From Halobaculum sp. MBLA0143 (GTDB lineage Archaea > Halobacteriota > Halobacteria > Halobacteriales > Haloferacaceae): a stretch of 64,000 nucleotides of DNA. The notes beneath the pieces were generated by a model. That model searched no databases and was not told the DNA's origin. It was given only the letters and a program-made list of their open reading frames with translations. Shown here piece by piece: positions 17,547 through 28,957 of this stretch (positions are counted from its first letter, which is position 1; each line of letters opens with the position of its first letter). The DNA is taken from the NCBI RefSeq assembly GCF_041361465.1, contig NZ_JBGKAC010000001.1, positions 2,790,001-2,854,000 on the forward strand. The letters run 5' to 3'. Position numbers and translations under genes: made by a program.

Positions 17547-18560
17547 TCAGTACGGCCGGACTTTCGTGTAGCTAGCAGCGTCCCAGCTCCAGTAGTCGAG
17601 ATGATGAGCGTACTGGTCCCAGGTGTCGTGAATTATCAGTTCACCACCACTCTGACTGTAGCCAACAACCGCTACGGTGTGGTCCCCGTAGCTCCCGCGC
17701 TTGTTGTCTGGCTCTCCCCCGTTCGTCATATTCAATAAGAACGGTCGCTCGGCACCGATCTCCTGTTTCACGAAGTTGGGGTGACTCCAGACGTAGATGT
17801 TGTCTCCGATGTACGATCTACTTCCCAGACCGTAATCGTCGAAGTTGTCGATTCCATCGTCGATGTCCGTCGGGAGTGTCGTTCCGTCGTGCAGTGTGTT
17901 CATGCTCTTGTGGAGTACGTCGACATACTCGTGTTTCTGTGACTCTGATACACCTTCATGATACGAAATGATCATCGACGCAGCAACTGGGACACAGCCG
18001 TCCCAGTGCGCCCACGGATCAGGGTCCTCTTCCGGTTCGTCGTTCGGCACTGACCACGCCGGTACACCCCACAACTGTTCACGACTGCTGGTGAGCGTAC
18101 CACCACTAGCTGAAGGTGATGACTCTATACTCGCCGGATCGATCCCACTCAGTGGTGCCGCACGTCCGTTCCGGACGTTCACCCCACGGCCGTCCGCGAG
18201 TTCGACCCCGTACTTCACGCCCCCGTGGTAGACGAGTCGACCCGTCGGGCGTGCGCCTTTTCGCCGAGCACGAGTCTTCGTTGCTCCGACGTGTTTCTGC
18301 GGCGGGCTCGCTCTGCTGTACTCGATCACATCGGCCCAACCGGGTCGTGCTCCGGTCGTGACGTAGCCAACTGCTTCCTCTTGCTTCTGAACTGCGAACG
18401 AGTAGACCGCTGGAACGTACTTCGGACCGTCAGCGGCGTTGCGAGCGTGGAACGTGGTTGGACGACCCAGCGTCGCACCCTTCCAGTCGGCGAACTTCTC
18501 ACGTCTCGCAGCCTGCTTCACCGTCTGTGCTGCTGCCTCCCGGGCGTCATCCATCGACAC
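17547..18560 (-). CDS. C39-like exported cysteine peptidase
   Basis: The last 190 of 337 residues resemble a C39/papain-like fold. WDGCVPVAASMIISYHEG has the catalytic-type Cys, GDHTVAVVGYSQSGGELIIH the His, and HDTWDQYAHHLDYWSWD the final Asp/Asn region. The N-terminal part (AAAQTVKQAARREKFADWKG) looks like a propeptide. The GTG at 18560 starts MSMDDAREAA, but the same frame continues upstream into a clear Tat signal (see 18561-18667) with no usable start. The protein from 18560 alone would lack export. Substrate unknown. Confidence 0.7.
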   Translation of the reverse strand: MSMDDAREAAAQTVKQAARREKFADWKGATLGRPTTFHARNAADGPKYVPAVYSFAVQKQEEAVGYVTTGARPGWADVIEYSRASPPQKHVGATKTRARRKGARPTGRLVYHGGVKYGVELADGRGVNVRNGRAAPLSGIDPASIESSPSASGGTLTSSREQLWGVPAWSVPNDEPEEDPDPWAHWDGCVPVAASMIISYHEGVSESQKHEYVDVLHKSMNTLHDGTTLPTDIDDGIDNFDDYGLGSRSYIGDNIYVWSHPNFVKQEIGAERPFLLNMTNGGEPDNKRGSYGDHTVAVVGYSQSGGELIIHDTWDQYAHHLDYWSWDAASYTKVRPY

Positions 18561-18667
18561 CGTGTCTGTACCGGCTGCCGATGCCGTTCCGACAACACCG
18601 ACTGAACCGAGACCGACTGCACTGATCGTCTTGAGAACGTTCCGTCTGGAATAGGAGCGTCTTTCAC
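18561..18667 (-). pseudogene. Tat signal of the C39-like peptidase, apparently cut off from its start codon
   Basis: Reading upstream in the peptidase frame gives SRRNVLKTISAVGLGSVGVV and then GTASAAGTDTVSMDDA, a textbook Tat signal with an AxA-like cleavage site. The frame runs back to a TAA without any ATG, GTG or TTG. A GTG at 18667, reading VKDAPIP, is out of frame by one base. A single-base deletion between 18648 and 18664 (or a sequencing error) would explain this. Confidence 0.55.
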
Positions 18668-18872
18668 TCTCCGTTGTGTATTATACTCTTATATTACTAA
18701 TACAAATAGGTGCCGATACGACCAACTCTAATTTGACACACAGTATCACCGTCTCGGCAGCCTCGGAGTCAGTCTCTCCAACGGAACGACACCGCAAGTG
18801 CGAAGTCACGTAGCAGTTCGCCTGTCTCACTTGACCCATGTGTACCGTTATCGTCGCCCACTGCCGGACGGA
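18668..18872. other. AT-rich intergenic region
   Basis: This gap holds an AT-rich stretch (18676-18710) that is the probable promoter of the minus-strand peptidase and lipoprotein pair. I see no gene, RNA or repeat in the rest. Confidence 0.5.
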
Positions 18873-19166
18873 TCAGGGGTGATCCGTCTCTTTGCGGGTC
18901 GCCAGCCGGTCGTAACAGTCCAAGACATGGTCGAAGTACTCTTCTGTCATCAGCTGTGGGTTGTCGATGCGGTGGAAGTCGTCCAAGAGAAACGCCGTCT
19001 CCTCCCGGTCGAGCCCGTACGCGTGGAACGCCGCGGCGTCCACCTCCGCACGCAGCCGCGCACGCGCTTCTGGCTCAGCTACGGCCTCGAACCCTCCTAA
19101 TCGGTCGCGCATCTCCGCGAACGCCTCCCCGTAGCAGTTGAGCCGAGCCGCACGCCGCGAGGTAAG
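18873..19166 (-). pseudogene. C-terminal fragment of the interrupted restriction-modification gene
   Basis: The minus-strand frame reads RRAARLNCYGEAFAEMRDRL, then DREETAFLLDDFHRIDNPQL, and ends RLATRKETDHP. The LNCYGEAFAEM and FHRIDNPQ blocks are typical of the C-terminus of large Eco57I-type methylase/restriction proteins. Its missing upstream part is the fragment at 21991-25636, on the same strand beyond the inserted IS block. It has no proper start of its own. Confidence 0.7.
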
Positions 19167-19170
19167 CTAA

Positions 19171-19190
19171 CCCACCCCTAAAGGGGTGGG
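19171..19190. repeat. IS hairpin 1 (end of downstream tnpB element)
   Basis: The palindrome cccacccctaaaggggtggg has 8-bp perfect arms. It overlaps the last codons of the 19178-20419 tnpB gene and marks the element's right end next to the restriction-gene fragment. Confidence 0.75.
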
Positions 19191-20419
19191 CTTTCAGCGT
19201 GGACTCCCGTTCTGGCCGAGTCATCGGCAGGCGAATATTCGCCGTTCACGTTCACCATCCCGCTGTTCAAGCGCACGCCTACGAGTGCGCCTCCACCAGC
19301 CCCAGTTTGGTTCTGACGGAGAAACCGCAAACCGATGTTCTTTGCTGCGTTGTAGTCCGCGTCGTTCTGGTACTCACAGTTCAAACACTCGAACTGCGCT
19401 CCCTCCCGGTTGTCAGGGTGAGTGAACCCACACTCGGAACACCGTCGTGACGTGTTCTTCGGGTTCACTTGTTCGACACGCAGCCCGTACGCTTCGGCTT
19501 TGTACTCGACGTACTCGTACAGTCGGTCGAACGCCCACTTGTGGCCCCACGACGCCCCTGTCCGCTCTCGGATGTCGGTCAGGTCCTCGAAGGCAATCAC
19601 CGTACAGCCGTTCTCACGAGCCTCTGCGACCAGTTCGTTGCTGATACGATGGAGCATCAGCGTGAACCGACCTTTTTCTTTGCGTCCGACTGACTGGATG
19701 GTCTCGTGTGCCCACCGCGTGCCGTGGTCTTGCAGGTCGCCACGCCGTTTCTCGTATTCTCTGCGCCAGTGGTCGAACTCGTTCCCTGTCCAAAACCGGC
19801 CTGTGCTAGTGACGGCAAGTTGGTTCACGCCGAGGTCAACCCCGAGAACCGTTCCGTTCTCGGTGGCTGCCTGTGCCGACGTGTTAATCTCCACGTCTGC
19901 TGTGCAACAGATGTGAAGTTGCCACTCACTGTGTTGCCGGTGAAGTTCTGCACTAGTAATATTGTAGTCGTCGTTGAACAGGTATTGCTCGTGGGGCGTG
20001 TCCGTCGTATCCTCGGGTAGTACGTAGTCGGCCTCGATTCGCCCGTCGACTGTGGCGAGGCTCACGTACTCGTCGTGGAACGTGGCCGTCCGCGACTCAT
20101 ACACGAGGTGAGGGCTGCTGAACTGTGGTTTTGACGCTTCCTTACCCTGTTTCCAGCGTTCGACAACGCCTTTGCACGCTTCGGCAGCCTTGTTGCGGGC
20201 CGACTGGACGTGGTTCGAGTGGAGGTCAGTTGCCTTCCGAACGTCGTCGTAGGTGTCGTCGTTGAGCGTGGTCTTGCTCGTGGTGACGTATTCGCCTTGG
20301 AAGGCATGGTCGGTGACGTATTGAGCAGCCCAGAGGAACTGGTCAACGGTGTCTTCGAGAAGTGCAGCGTCGTGACTGTCCACCTCAAGCGTGACGGGAA
20401 CAGTCCGGCGCACTTCCAT
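19178..20419 (-). CDS. tnpB: RNA-guided endonuclease TnpB (element B)
   Basis: The 413-residue TnpB carries all RuvC parts: [17 protein letters not shown] (RuvC-I Asp), [15 protein letters not shown] (RuvC-II Glu) and [15 protein letters not shown] (RuvC-III Asp). It also has a four-cysteine zinc finger, [13 protein letters not shown] to [10 protein letters not shown]. Nothing is visibly truncated. TnpB nucleases cut DNA next to a short motif, guided by an RNA made from the element's right end. The C-terminus (HAESPPL) runs into the right-end hairpin. Activity is unproven. Confidence 0.9.
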   Translation of the reverse strand: MEVRRTVPVTLEVDSHDAALLEDTVDQFLWAAQYVTDHAFQGEYVTTSKTTLNDDTYDDVRKATDLHSNHVQSARNKAAEACKGVVERWKQGKEASKPQFSSPHLVYESRTATFHDEYVSLATVDGRIEADYVLPEDTTDTPHEQYLFNDDYNITSAELHRQHSEWQLHICCTADVEINTSAQAATENGTVLGVDLGVNQLAVTSTGRFWTGNEFDHWRREYEKRRGDLQDHGTRWAHETIQSVGRKEKGRFTLMLHRISNELVAEARENGCTVIAFEDLTDIRERTGASWGHKWAFDRLYEYVEYKAEAYGLRVEQVNPKNTSRRCSECGFTHPDNREGAQFECLNCEYQNDADYNAAKNIGLRFLRQNQTGAGGGALVGVRLNSGMVNVNGEYSPADDSARTGVHAESPPL

Positions 20420-20454
20420 GTCTCATATGTATTGTTACTCACTCTTGACATCCT

Positions 20455-20474
20455 CCCACCCCTGAAGGGGTGGG
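20455..20474. repeat. IS hairpin 2 (between the two tnpB genes)
   Basis: The palindrome cccacccctgaaggggtggg lies 20 bp after the stop of the upstream tnpB (element A) and 35 bp before the start of element B's tnpB. It is probably the right end of element A abutting the left end of B. Confidence 0.75.
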
Positions 20475-20493
20475 ATTCCCGAGCGTTGGGATA

Positions 20494-21750
20494 TTACGGT
20501 TTGCAGGCCCCCTGTTCTCTCGGTGTGAACCGACCGCTCTCACGGTCGAACAGGAAGACTCCGGGCTGTGCCAAGCAGCCGTTACTTATATCCCCAGCTG
20601 GGGGACTCTGAGTTATCTTTCTCCGGATGTTCACCGCACCATTCACGTCTGCATTCATCGTCGTCTCACACGACGAACAGACATACAGCCCACGCTCCAC
20701 GCGGTTCGCGTCACGGATCTGTCCACAACACGAACACGTCTTCGAGGTGTTTTCTTCATCCACCCAATCAACAAGGATACCGCGTTCCTCCGCCTTGTAC
20801 TCCAGCAACCGGGTGAACCGGGCGAACTCCCACCCGTGGAGTTTCTTGTTCCCCGACGCGCCCCAATTCCGAGAGTCACCATTCTCGTCTTCGCGGATGC
20901 CTGTGAGGTCTCCAACAGCAATCTTCTCCACGCCTTCTTCCACGCATCGCTTGACGATGTGCTTCGAGAGGGTGTGAAGGAAGTGATCCTTGCGTCGGGA
21001 CAGTTTCCGACGAGCCTTCTGAGCACGACGTGACGGGCCCTTCTCGCCTTCCGTCTGGTACTCTTCTCGAGTGAAGTAGTGCTTGTCCTGTTTCAGTGTG
21101 TTCCCCGGATACAACTCTGGAGAACCACCCTCGAAGTCGATGGCGAGGTAGTTGCTGATACCGAGGTCGATACCCGCTGTCTTGTCGCCAGGGGCGTTTT
21201 CGACAGGAATCTGCTTTCGACAGACGAGGTGGAGTTCCCACTCGTCACCGTTCCAGACGGCCCGCGCTTGCTGGATGTTCTCGACTTCCACGTCAGGGCG
21301 TGTCTCGTATTCTGCGAGGATGAAGTCAGACCGCGACTCTCTCAGGTTGAAGCCTTTTGAGAGGCGGAGCTGGCCGTGTTTAGTGTCGTGCCTGATTCCG
21401 TTTTGCTTCCACGTCACGGTGGAGCGTGGGTGATCATCGCCGTACTTCCGGTAGCCTGGTGGGTTCGCGTCGTCGTCGGAGTCAAACCAGCTGGTGAACG
21501 CTTCAGCAAGTTCTTCGAGAACTCGCTGACTTGACTGCGAGTGCAGGTCACTGTAGCGTTCGTGGTGTTTCAACTCCGATTTCAGCTCGGCTTCGTCGGG
21601 AATCTCACCGTCATCATCCCACCGTTGTTGGATATAGTAGCGACCGACGTTCCACAGTTTGGATGCGGAGAATCCGCACTGGTCGAGGTCGTCACGAACC
21701 TGCCGGTGGTTCGTGATGCGTGCGACGTACGTGCGGGTCGTCTCCAGCAT
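20494..21750 (-). CDS. tnpB: RNA-guided endonuclease TnpB (element A)
   Basis: This 418-residue TnpB is clearly diverged from its neighbour. It has TAGIDLGISNYLAIDFEGG (RuvC-I), KIAVGDLTGIREDENG (RuvC-II, with Asp where Glu is commonest), KTCSCCGQIRDANR to YVCSSCETTM (zinc finger) and NADVNGAVNIRRKI (RuvC-III). The ATG at 21750 (MLETTRTYVARI) was preferred over a longer frame. The tail after RuvC-III (LAQPGVFLFDRESGRFTPRE) is typical of haloarchaeal IS1341 proteins. The GDL in motif II deserves checking, but I cannot call it inactive. Confidence 0.9.
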   Translation of the reverse strand: MLETTRTYVARITNHRQVRDDLDQCGFSASKLWNVGRYYIQQRWDDDGEIPDEAELKSELKHHERYSDLHSQSSQRVLEELAEAFTSWFDSDDDANPPGYRKYGDDHPRSTVTWKQNGIRHDTKHGQLRLSKGFNLRESRSDFILAEYETRPDVEVENIQQARAVWNGDEWELHLVCRKQIPVENAPGDKTAGIDLGISNYLAIDFEGGSPELYPGNTLKQDKHYFTREEYQTEGEKGPSRRAQKARRKLSRRKDHFLHTLSKHIVKRCVEEGVEKIAVGDLTGIREDENGDSRNWGASGNKKLHGWEFARFTRLLEYKAEERGILVDWVDEENTSKTCSCCGQIRDANRVERGLYVCSSCETTMNADVNGAVNIRRKITQSPPAGDISNGCLAQPGVFLFDRESGRFTPREQGACKP

Positions 21751-21861
21751 TGTACTGTGTTCATAACGTGTTATGAGGATTCCACTATTAAACCCTGTGT
21801 TCGGAGTAGAATATCCAGCCAAGCGTTTGCGTGTGGGTAGGTTCCGTGTTGTCGACTTCAT

Positions 21862-21881
21862 CCCACCCCTAAAGGGGTGGG
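21862..21881. repeat. IS hairpin 3
   Basis: The palindrome cccacccctaaaggggtggg lies upstream of element A's tnpB. It has no tnpB of its own between it and hairpin 4, so it looks like a leftover right end from an earlier insertion or a short non-coding element. Confidence 0.7.
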
Positions 21882-21962
21882 TTTTTGCCTTGTGATTCTA
21901 TAAACATTGGGAGTCAGTCGGTCGTCGTACAGTGGTTCGGGTCTCGCGCGTGTCGGCTTCCT

Positions 21963-21982
21963 CCCACCCCTAAAGGGGTGGG
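21963..21982. repeat. IS hairpin 4 (next to the restriction gene)
   Basis: The palindrome cccacccctaaaggggtggg is followed by tttccgccttg, close to hairpin 3's tttttgccttg. It directly abuts restriction-gene coding sequence and so marks the other border of the IS block. Confidence 0.7.
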
Positions 21983-21990
21983 TTTCCGCC

Positions 21991-24900
21991 TTGCTCCGCT
22001 ATGAACTCGAACCAGTCGTCGCCTGCGGTGAGGTGTGGCACCGGAGCTCCTTCGAACTTGTAGCGGGCGATGTTGGTGTCGATCCTCGTCTTCATGAAGT
22101 AGTCGAGCGGAATCGAGTTGAGAATCCCCAGTAGCGCGAACAGCTCACGGTCTGTGAAGGCTCGCTCGTACACCCCGTGGAGTGGGAACTGTTGGAGGTC
22201 GTCGGCCGTCGGCGCTATCTCGTAGGGTCGGATCGTAGTGAGGGCGTGATAGCAGATGACCCCCGGCGGAAGGACGGCCGCGATCAGCGTCCGCTCGTTG
22301 GCCGAGTTGGTAATGTTCCTGTACGCGATACGGTATTCCGTGCAGTCGAGGAGTACGTCTTCCTCGGACAACGGGCGTCCGCGTTCGTCTTCGAGTAACT
22401 CGTCGACGAACGACTTCATGCTCCCGTTGCTCGCCTCGCCGTCGAAGCTGTCGTAGATGGCGCGCTTCAGACGGCCGAGACTCTTCTCCCGTACCCGTCT
22501 CTTGGCACTTCTGTCCGGGTCCCGACTCTCGGCGACGCTCCAGTACTCCGGTTCTTCGAGGTCTAGAACACTGTCGTCGTGGACGAACTGGTGCATATTG
22601 CTCCCGCCGTACACCGGATAGTCGGCGTTCTCGCGGTCTTCGCTGAAGTACTCGGAGTCTCGGGTGTAGATCTCGATGTGGCCGTCTGCCCGCCAACTGC
22701 CGTCGACGGACTCACCCACTGGGTCGTGGCGTAACAGCGTCTCTAGCACGTCGACCTCGCTCTGTGACGAGACCTTGGGGAAGGTGAGCGCCTCTGGCGA
22801 GTAGCGTTGGATCAGCTCTGGCGTTACACGGACCGTCTCTGTGCGGTAGTTCTGAAGCGTTCCGACGTCGTGCTGTCCGAACGTTGCTCGGAACGACTCC
22901 GTACACCCGGTGTTCTGGAACACCGTCACGGCAAACTGAAACTGACGATGGAGCGAAGCGAAGATCCCCCTGTTCTCGAAGCCGACGACAGCGTCGAGAC
23001 GCTTCTGATCGAGAAGATGCGAGCGCAGCCGCTTCGCCGAAGCGTTCGAGAAGATTTTGTTGGGTAGCACCTTCGCAACGTACCCGTCCTCGTTCGTCAG
23101 GTCGAACACCCGTTCGAGAAACAGCATACTGAGATCGTTCCGCCCCGTTCTCGTCTGCCCGTCTATCTCGCCCCACTGGAGGTTGTAGGCTGGCCCGTCG
23201 GTGAAGTACGTCGCCCGTCGTTGAATGTTCTGTTCGTACGTCTCCCACGCCGTTTGTATCTCGGGATCGTCCCGGAGTTCGGACTCAACTTTGTCTTTCA
23301 CTGTGGGTTCGAGCGAACGAAAGTCGGACCTGTACCGACTGAAGAATTCATCACGACGTGGCTGGAGCATGTCCCAGGGTGGGTTTGCGACAACGATGTC
23401 GAAACCACCATCTGCGTACACTGGTGCGAACTCCAACACCCAGTGGAACGGGTCGAACGACTGGATCTGTTCCAGCGACACGTCGAGCCCAGCCTCACGG
23501 AACTGTTGGTGAATCTTCTCGTCTAGCGCTGGTCTGTGCTCGTCTTTCCGCCGTTCCGCCTCCTGGAGGTGCTGTCTCGCAGCGACGGTGTCGCTCGCGG
23601 CGCTGTGTTCGTCCACCGCTTCGATTACGTCACCATACCGCTCTCGAACAGAGTCGGCACCCCAGTTGTCAAGCACAGCCTGGCTGCCGTTCTCTCCGCT
23701 GTCGCTGCCGGTCGTCTCCACGAGGTCGGTGAACCCGATCAGACTGTTACCCTGCTGGACGTTGAACACGATATTCGGGAGTGCGAGGTCGTCGTCTTCC
23801 GCGGCGGCGAACGTTCCAGGCTCCACCTCGGAGACAATCGACAGCCACAGCCGAAGTTTGGCGACCTCTACGGCGGGCTGCACCACGTCGACACCGTAGA
23901 TGTTCTCGACGACGGTATTTCTCCGAAGCCGCCAGGTCGGCGGAGTCTCGTTTCGAGGGTCGTCGGCGGATAGTTCACCGTAGGCGGCGTCGTACAGCGC
24001 CTTCCGGACGCGAACGATCTCACTCTCGACAGACGTGAGAAAGTGACCAGAGCCACACGCGGGGTCCAGTGCCCGAAACTCGTCGACGACATCGTCGACA
24101 ATCTCTTCGACGAGCGCCGTGTTGGGGGGGGAGTGAGCCGATCAGATCGAACACGTCGTCGGCGTCTGTGAGCATCGACTCCGTGTAGCCGTGTTCGTGT
24201 CGAAGGTGAGACCCGATCTCCTCGCGGAGCCGTGGCAACACCGTCTGCTCGGCACAGAACCGCGTTATCTCGTCTGGCGTGTAGTACGCGCCCAACTCCT
24301 TCTTCTGATCGCCGGTGTCTGTCGTGATGTAGTTGATCGTCTTCTCGAACACGTTCCCGAGTACACTCGGATCGAGTGCCGACGGTCCGCCATCGGTCGA
24401 GAACTCGTAGCGTTCGAGCAGGTCGAGCAGGTCGAACAACACGTCGTCGACGACATCGAACGCCGTGTCGTCCACGTCGGCGTCGTAGTTGACTGCCGGC
24501 CGGAACAGCCCGCCGTTGAGGTACGGCATCTCGGAGTACCGTGTGATGGTCTCGATCCGTCGACTCCGGTCGTCTCTGCGCTCGTCGAACACCCCGAAGA
24601 ACAACGGTTCGAGGTACGTCTCGTACAGTGACCGCGGCACGTCGGACTCCCGATGTTCGGCGGCAATCTTCTCGAGAAGCCCAGACTCCACGAGGTCGCG
24701 GTCCTCGAGGAACTTCACGAACACGAGTCGGTTGACGAGACCGATCGCGAACAGCCGCACGTCGTCACCGGTCGCTTCCGACGGTGCGACGACCCCGTCC
24801 CCGACCAAGCTCCGTCCGATGTGCTCGTCGTCACCCGGCGCACGACCGAAGACGTGCGCGACGTACTCATCGTAGAACTGATCGGTGATCTCTGCGCGGC

Positions 24901-25636
24901 GTCGGCTGACGATCCGGTCTGCATCCCGGGCTGTCGTGACGACGTTGTCCAGTTCGAACCCGGCGACGAACCGTTCCAGTGTCGTCCGCGTGTCGTCGGT
25001 GTCCCACTCTTCGGGAGCGACATCGACCCCGGTCTGTTCGGCGAAAATGTGACGCACGACCGGACGGAGGTCCACCCCGGCGAGCCTGTCTAAGCTGTAC
25101 GTATCTCGATCGTATCTGACGAGCACCCATCGCAGCCCGTCGGTTGCGACACCGAACTCCGCCTCAAATGGGCGGTACGACAGCCAGTCGAGCACCTGGC
25201 CGAGACCGTGTCTGTCTCGATCGAGCGACTTGTTCAGCGGTTCGGCTTCGAAAAGTAACTGTCGAGAGTCTACACCGTCGTACGGCTGGAACGACGCGGC
25301 GTAGTCTGCTTGATCCCCTCGGCGGTCGGAGAGGTCCCCGACCTCGTGTGCGAGTTCGTCGTACCCGAGCGCATCCAGCATCGGCTCGACGAACACGCGA
25401 CACGCCAGCGGCTCTGGCTCCTCCCGCCGTGCAGCGTCGGACTCCCGGAGCACTCGGTCATCACAGAGTAGTTCTGCCGCAGTCTCGTCGTCGACGACCG
25501 CCGCACGGAATCGCTTGACCGCCCGACGGAGTGTCGACTCGACGGTGTCGACCCCCTCGTCGGTGACCGTCGTTTCGACTGCCTCCGCGAGAAACTCCGT
25601 CTGCGTGACATCTCCCGGCGATGGCCCCTCTCTCAT
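21991..25636 (-). pseudogene. Type IIG-like restriction-modification protein, frameshifted and IS-interrupted
   Basis: From the ATG at 25636 (MREGPSPGDV) the frame gives a putative nuclease domain (PMLDALGYDELAHEV, RQLLFEAEPLNKSLD), helical parts and KELGAYYTPDEITRFCAEQT. It then leaves frame at a run of eight G (24124-24131; C on the coding strand). One frame over, coding resumes with DPACGSGHFLTSVE (methylase motif I), DIVVANPPWDM (motif IV) and a target-recognition-like half. It stops at the IS block after DDWFEFIAEQ. Removing one C restores LPPNTALVEEIVDD across the tract. The C-terminus is at 18873-19166. Confidence 0.8.
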
Positions 25637-25769
25637 CGTTTCTCTTGTGTCTGCCTCCCCACTAGCGTATGAATCCCCGTCTCCCAGCCCCCGACAGCCC
25701 GCTCGCGTCGTCACGACGGCGGTTCCACGCAGTTTTTAACCCGCCTCCCCCCTACCACACGGCAGACAG

Positions 25770-26501
25770 ATGAGCCGACCGTGGGAGTCGTGGGACCACG
25801 TCCTCAAGGTGGACCCGGACAAGGAGCTGTACGGCGACGAGACGTTCGCCGACGTCTGCCGGACGGGGACGGACGCCATCGAGATCGGTGGGACGCTCGA
25901 CGTGACCACAGCGAAGATGGAGCGGGTGATGACGGCGTGTTCCGAACACGACGTGGCGTTGTACCAGGAGCCGTCGAACCCGGCGGTCGTGGTGGAAGAC
26001 GAGGCGTTGGACGGCTACCTCGTCCCGGTCGTGCTCAACGCGACGGACCCGTTCTGGATCACCGGCGCCCACAAGGAGTGGGTCCGGATCGCGAACGGTG
26101 TCGACTGGGACCGGACGACCACGGAAGCGTACGTCGTGCTCAACCCCGACGCGGACGTGGCGGAGCTGACGGAGGCCGACTGCGACCAGTCGCCCGACGA
26201 CGTGGCGGCGTTCGCCCGGGCGGCAGAGCGAATGTTCGGGCAGGAGATCGTCTACCTGGAGTACTCCGGCACGCTGGGCGACCCGGAGGTCGTCGCCGCG
26301 GCCGACGACGCCACCGAGGAGGCGACGTTGTTCTACGGCGGTGGCGTCGGCGACTACGACAGCGCCTACCAGATGGGCAGACACGCGGACGTGGTCGTCG
26401 TCGGCGACCTGATCCACGACGCCGGCGCCGACGCCGTTCGGGAGACCGTCCAGGGCGCCCGCGACGCGACTGCCGAGACGGTCTCGCCCGACTCCGGGTG
26501 A
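25770..26501 (+). CDS. Geranylgeranylglyceryl phosphate synthase
   Basis: The 243-residue TIM-barrel prenyltransferase makes the first ether bond of archaeal lipids, joining geranylgeranyl diphosphate to glycerol-1-phosphate. Signatures are [76 protein letters not shown] and [13 protein letters not shown]. An AGTTTTTAAC box at 25731-25740 provides a promoter about 30 bp upstream of the ATG. Confidence 0.94.
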   Translation: MSRPWESWDHVLKVDPDKELYGDETFADVCRTGTDAIEIGGTLDVTTAKMERVMTACSEHDVALYQEPSNPAVVVEDEALDGYLVPVVLNATDPFWITGAHKEWVRIANGVDWDRTTTEAYVVLNPDADVAELTEADCDQSPDDVAAFARAAERMFGQEIVYLEYSGTLGDPEVVAAADDATEEATLFYGGGVGDYDSAYQMGRHADVVVVGDLIHDAGADAVRETVQGARDATAETVSPDSG

Positions 26502-26614
26502 AGACGGTACTGTTCGACCTCCCAGACGGTTGTTTGTAGTCCAGTTATCACGCGTGGGATCCACGCCGGTCGAATTTAAAGGGTGTAGCCAGACCGTGGG
26601 GTGAGGGGACAAAC

Positions 26615-28951
<2,337 letters not shown>

Positions 28952-28957
28952 TCCGGG

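Larger units (their letters stand above)
19162..21990 (-). mobile_element. Stacked IS1341-type (IS200/IS605 superfamily) elements
   Basis: About 2.8 kb separates the two parts of the restriction-modification gene. It contains two tnpB genes on the same strand and four copies of a 20-bp GGGGTGGG hairpin. Three of these share a related 3' flank reading gtgggaggaagccgac, gtgggatgaagtcgac or gtgggaggatgtcaag. No tnpA transposase is present, so movement would need one in trans. Ends were placed where restriction-gene coding stops; exact boundaries are uncertain by about 10 bp. Confidence 0.75.
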
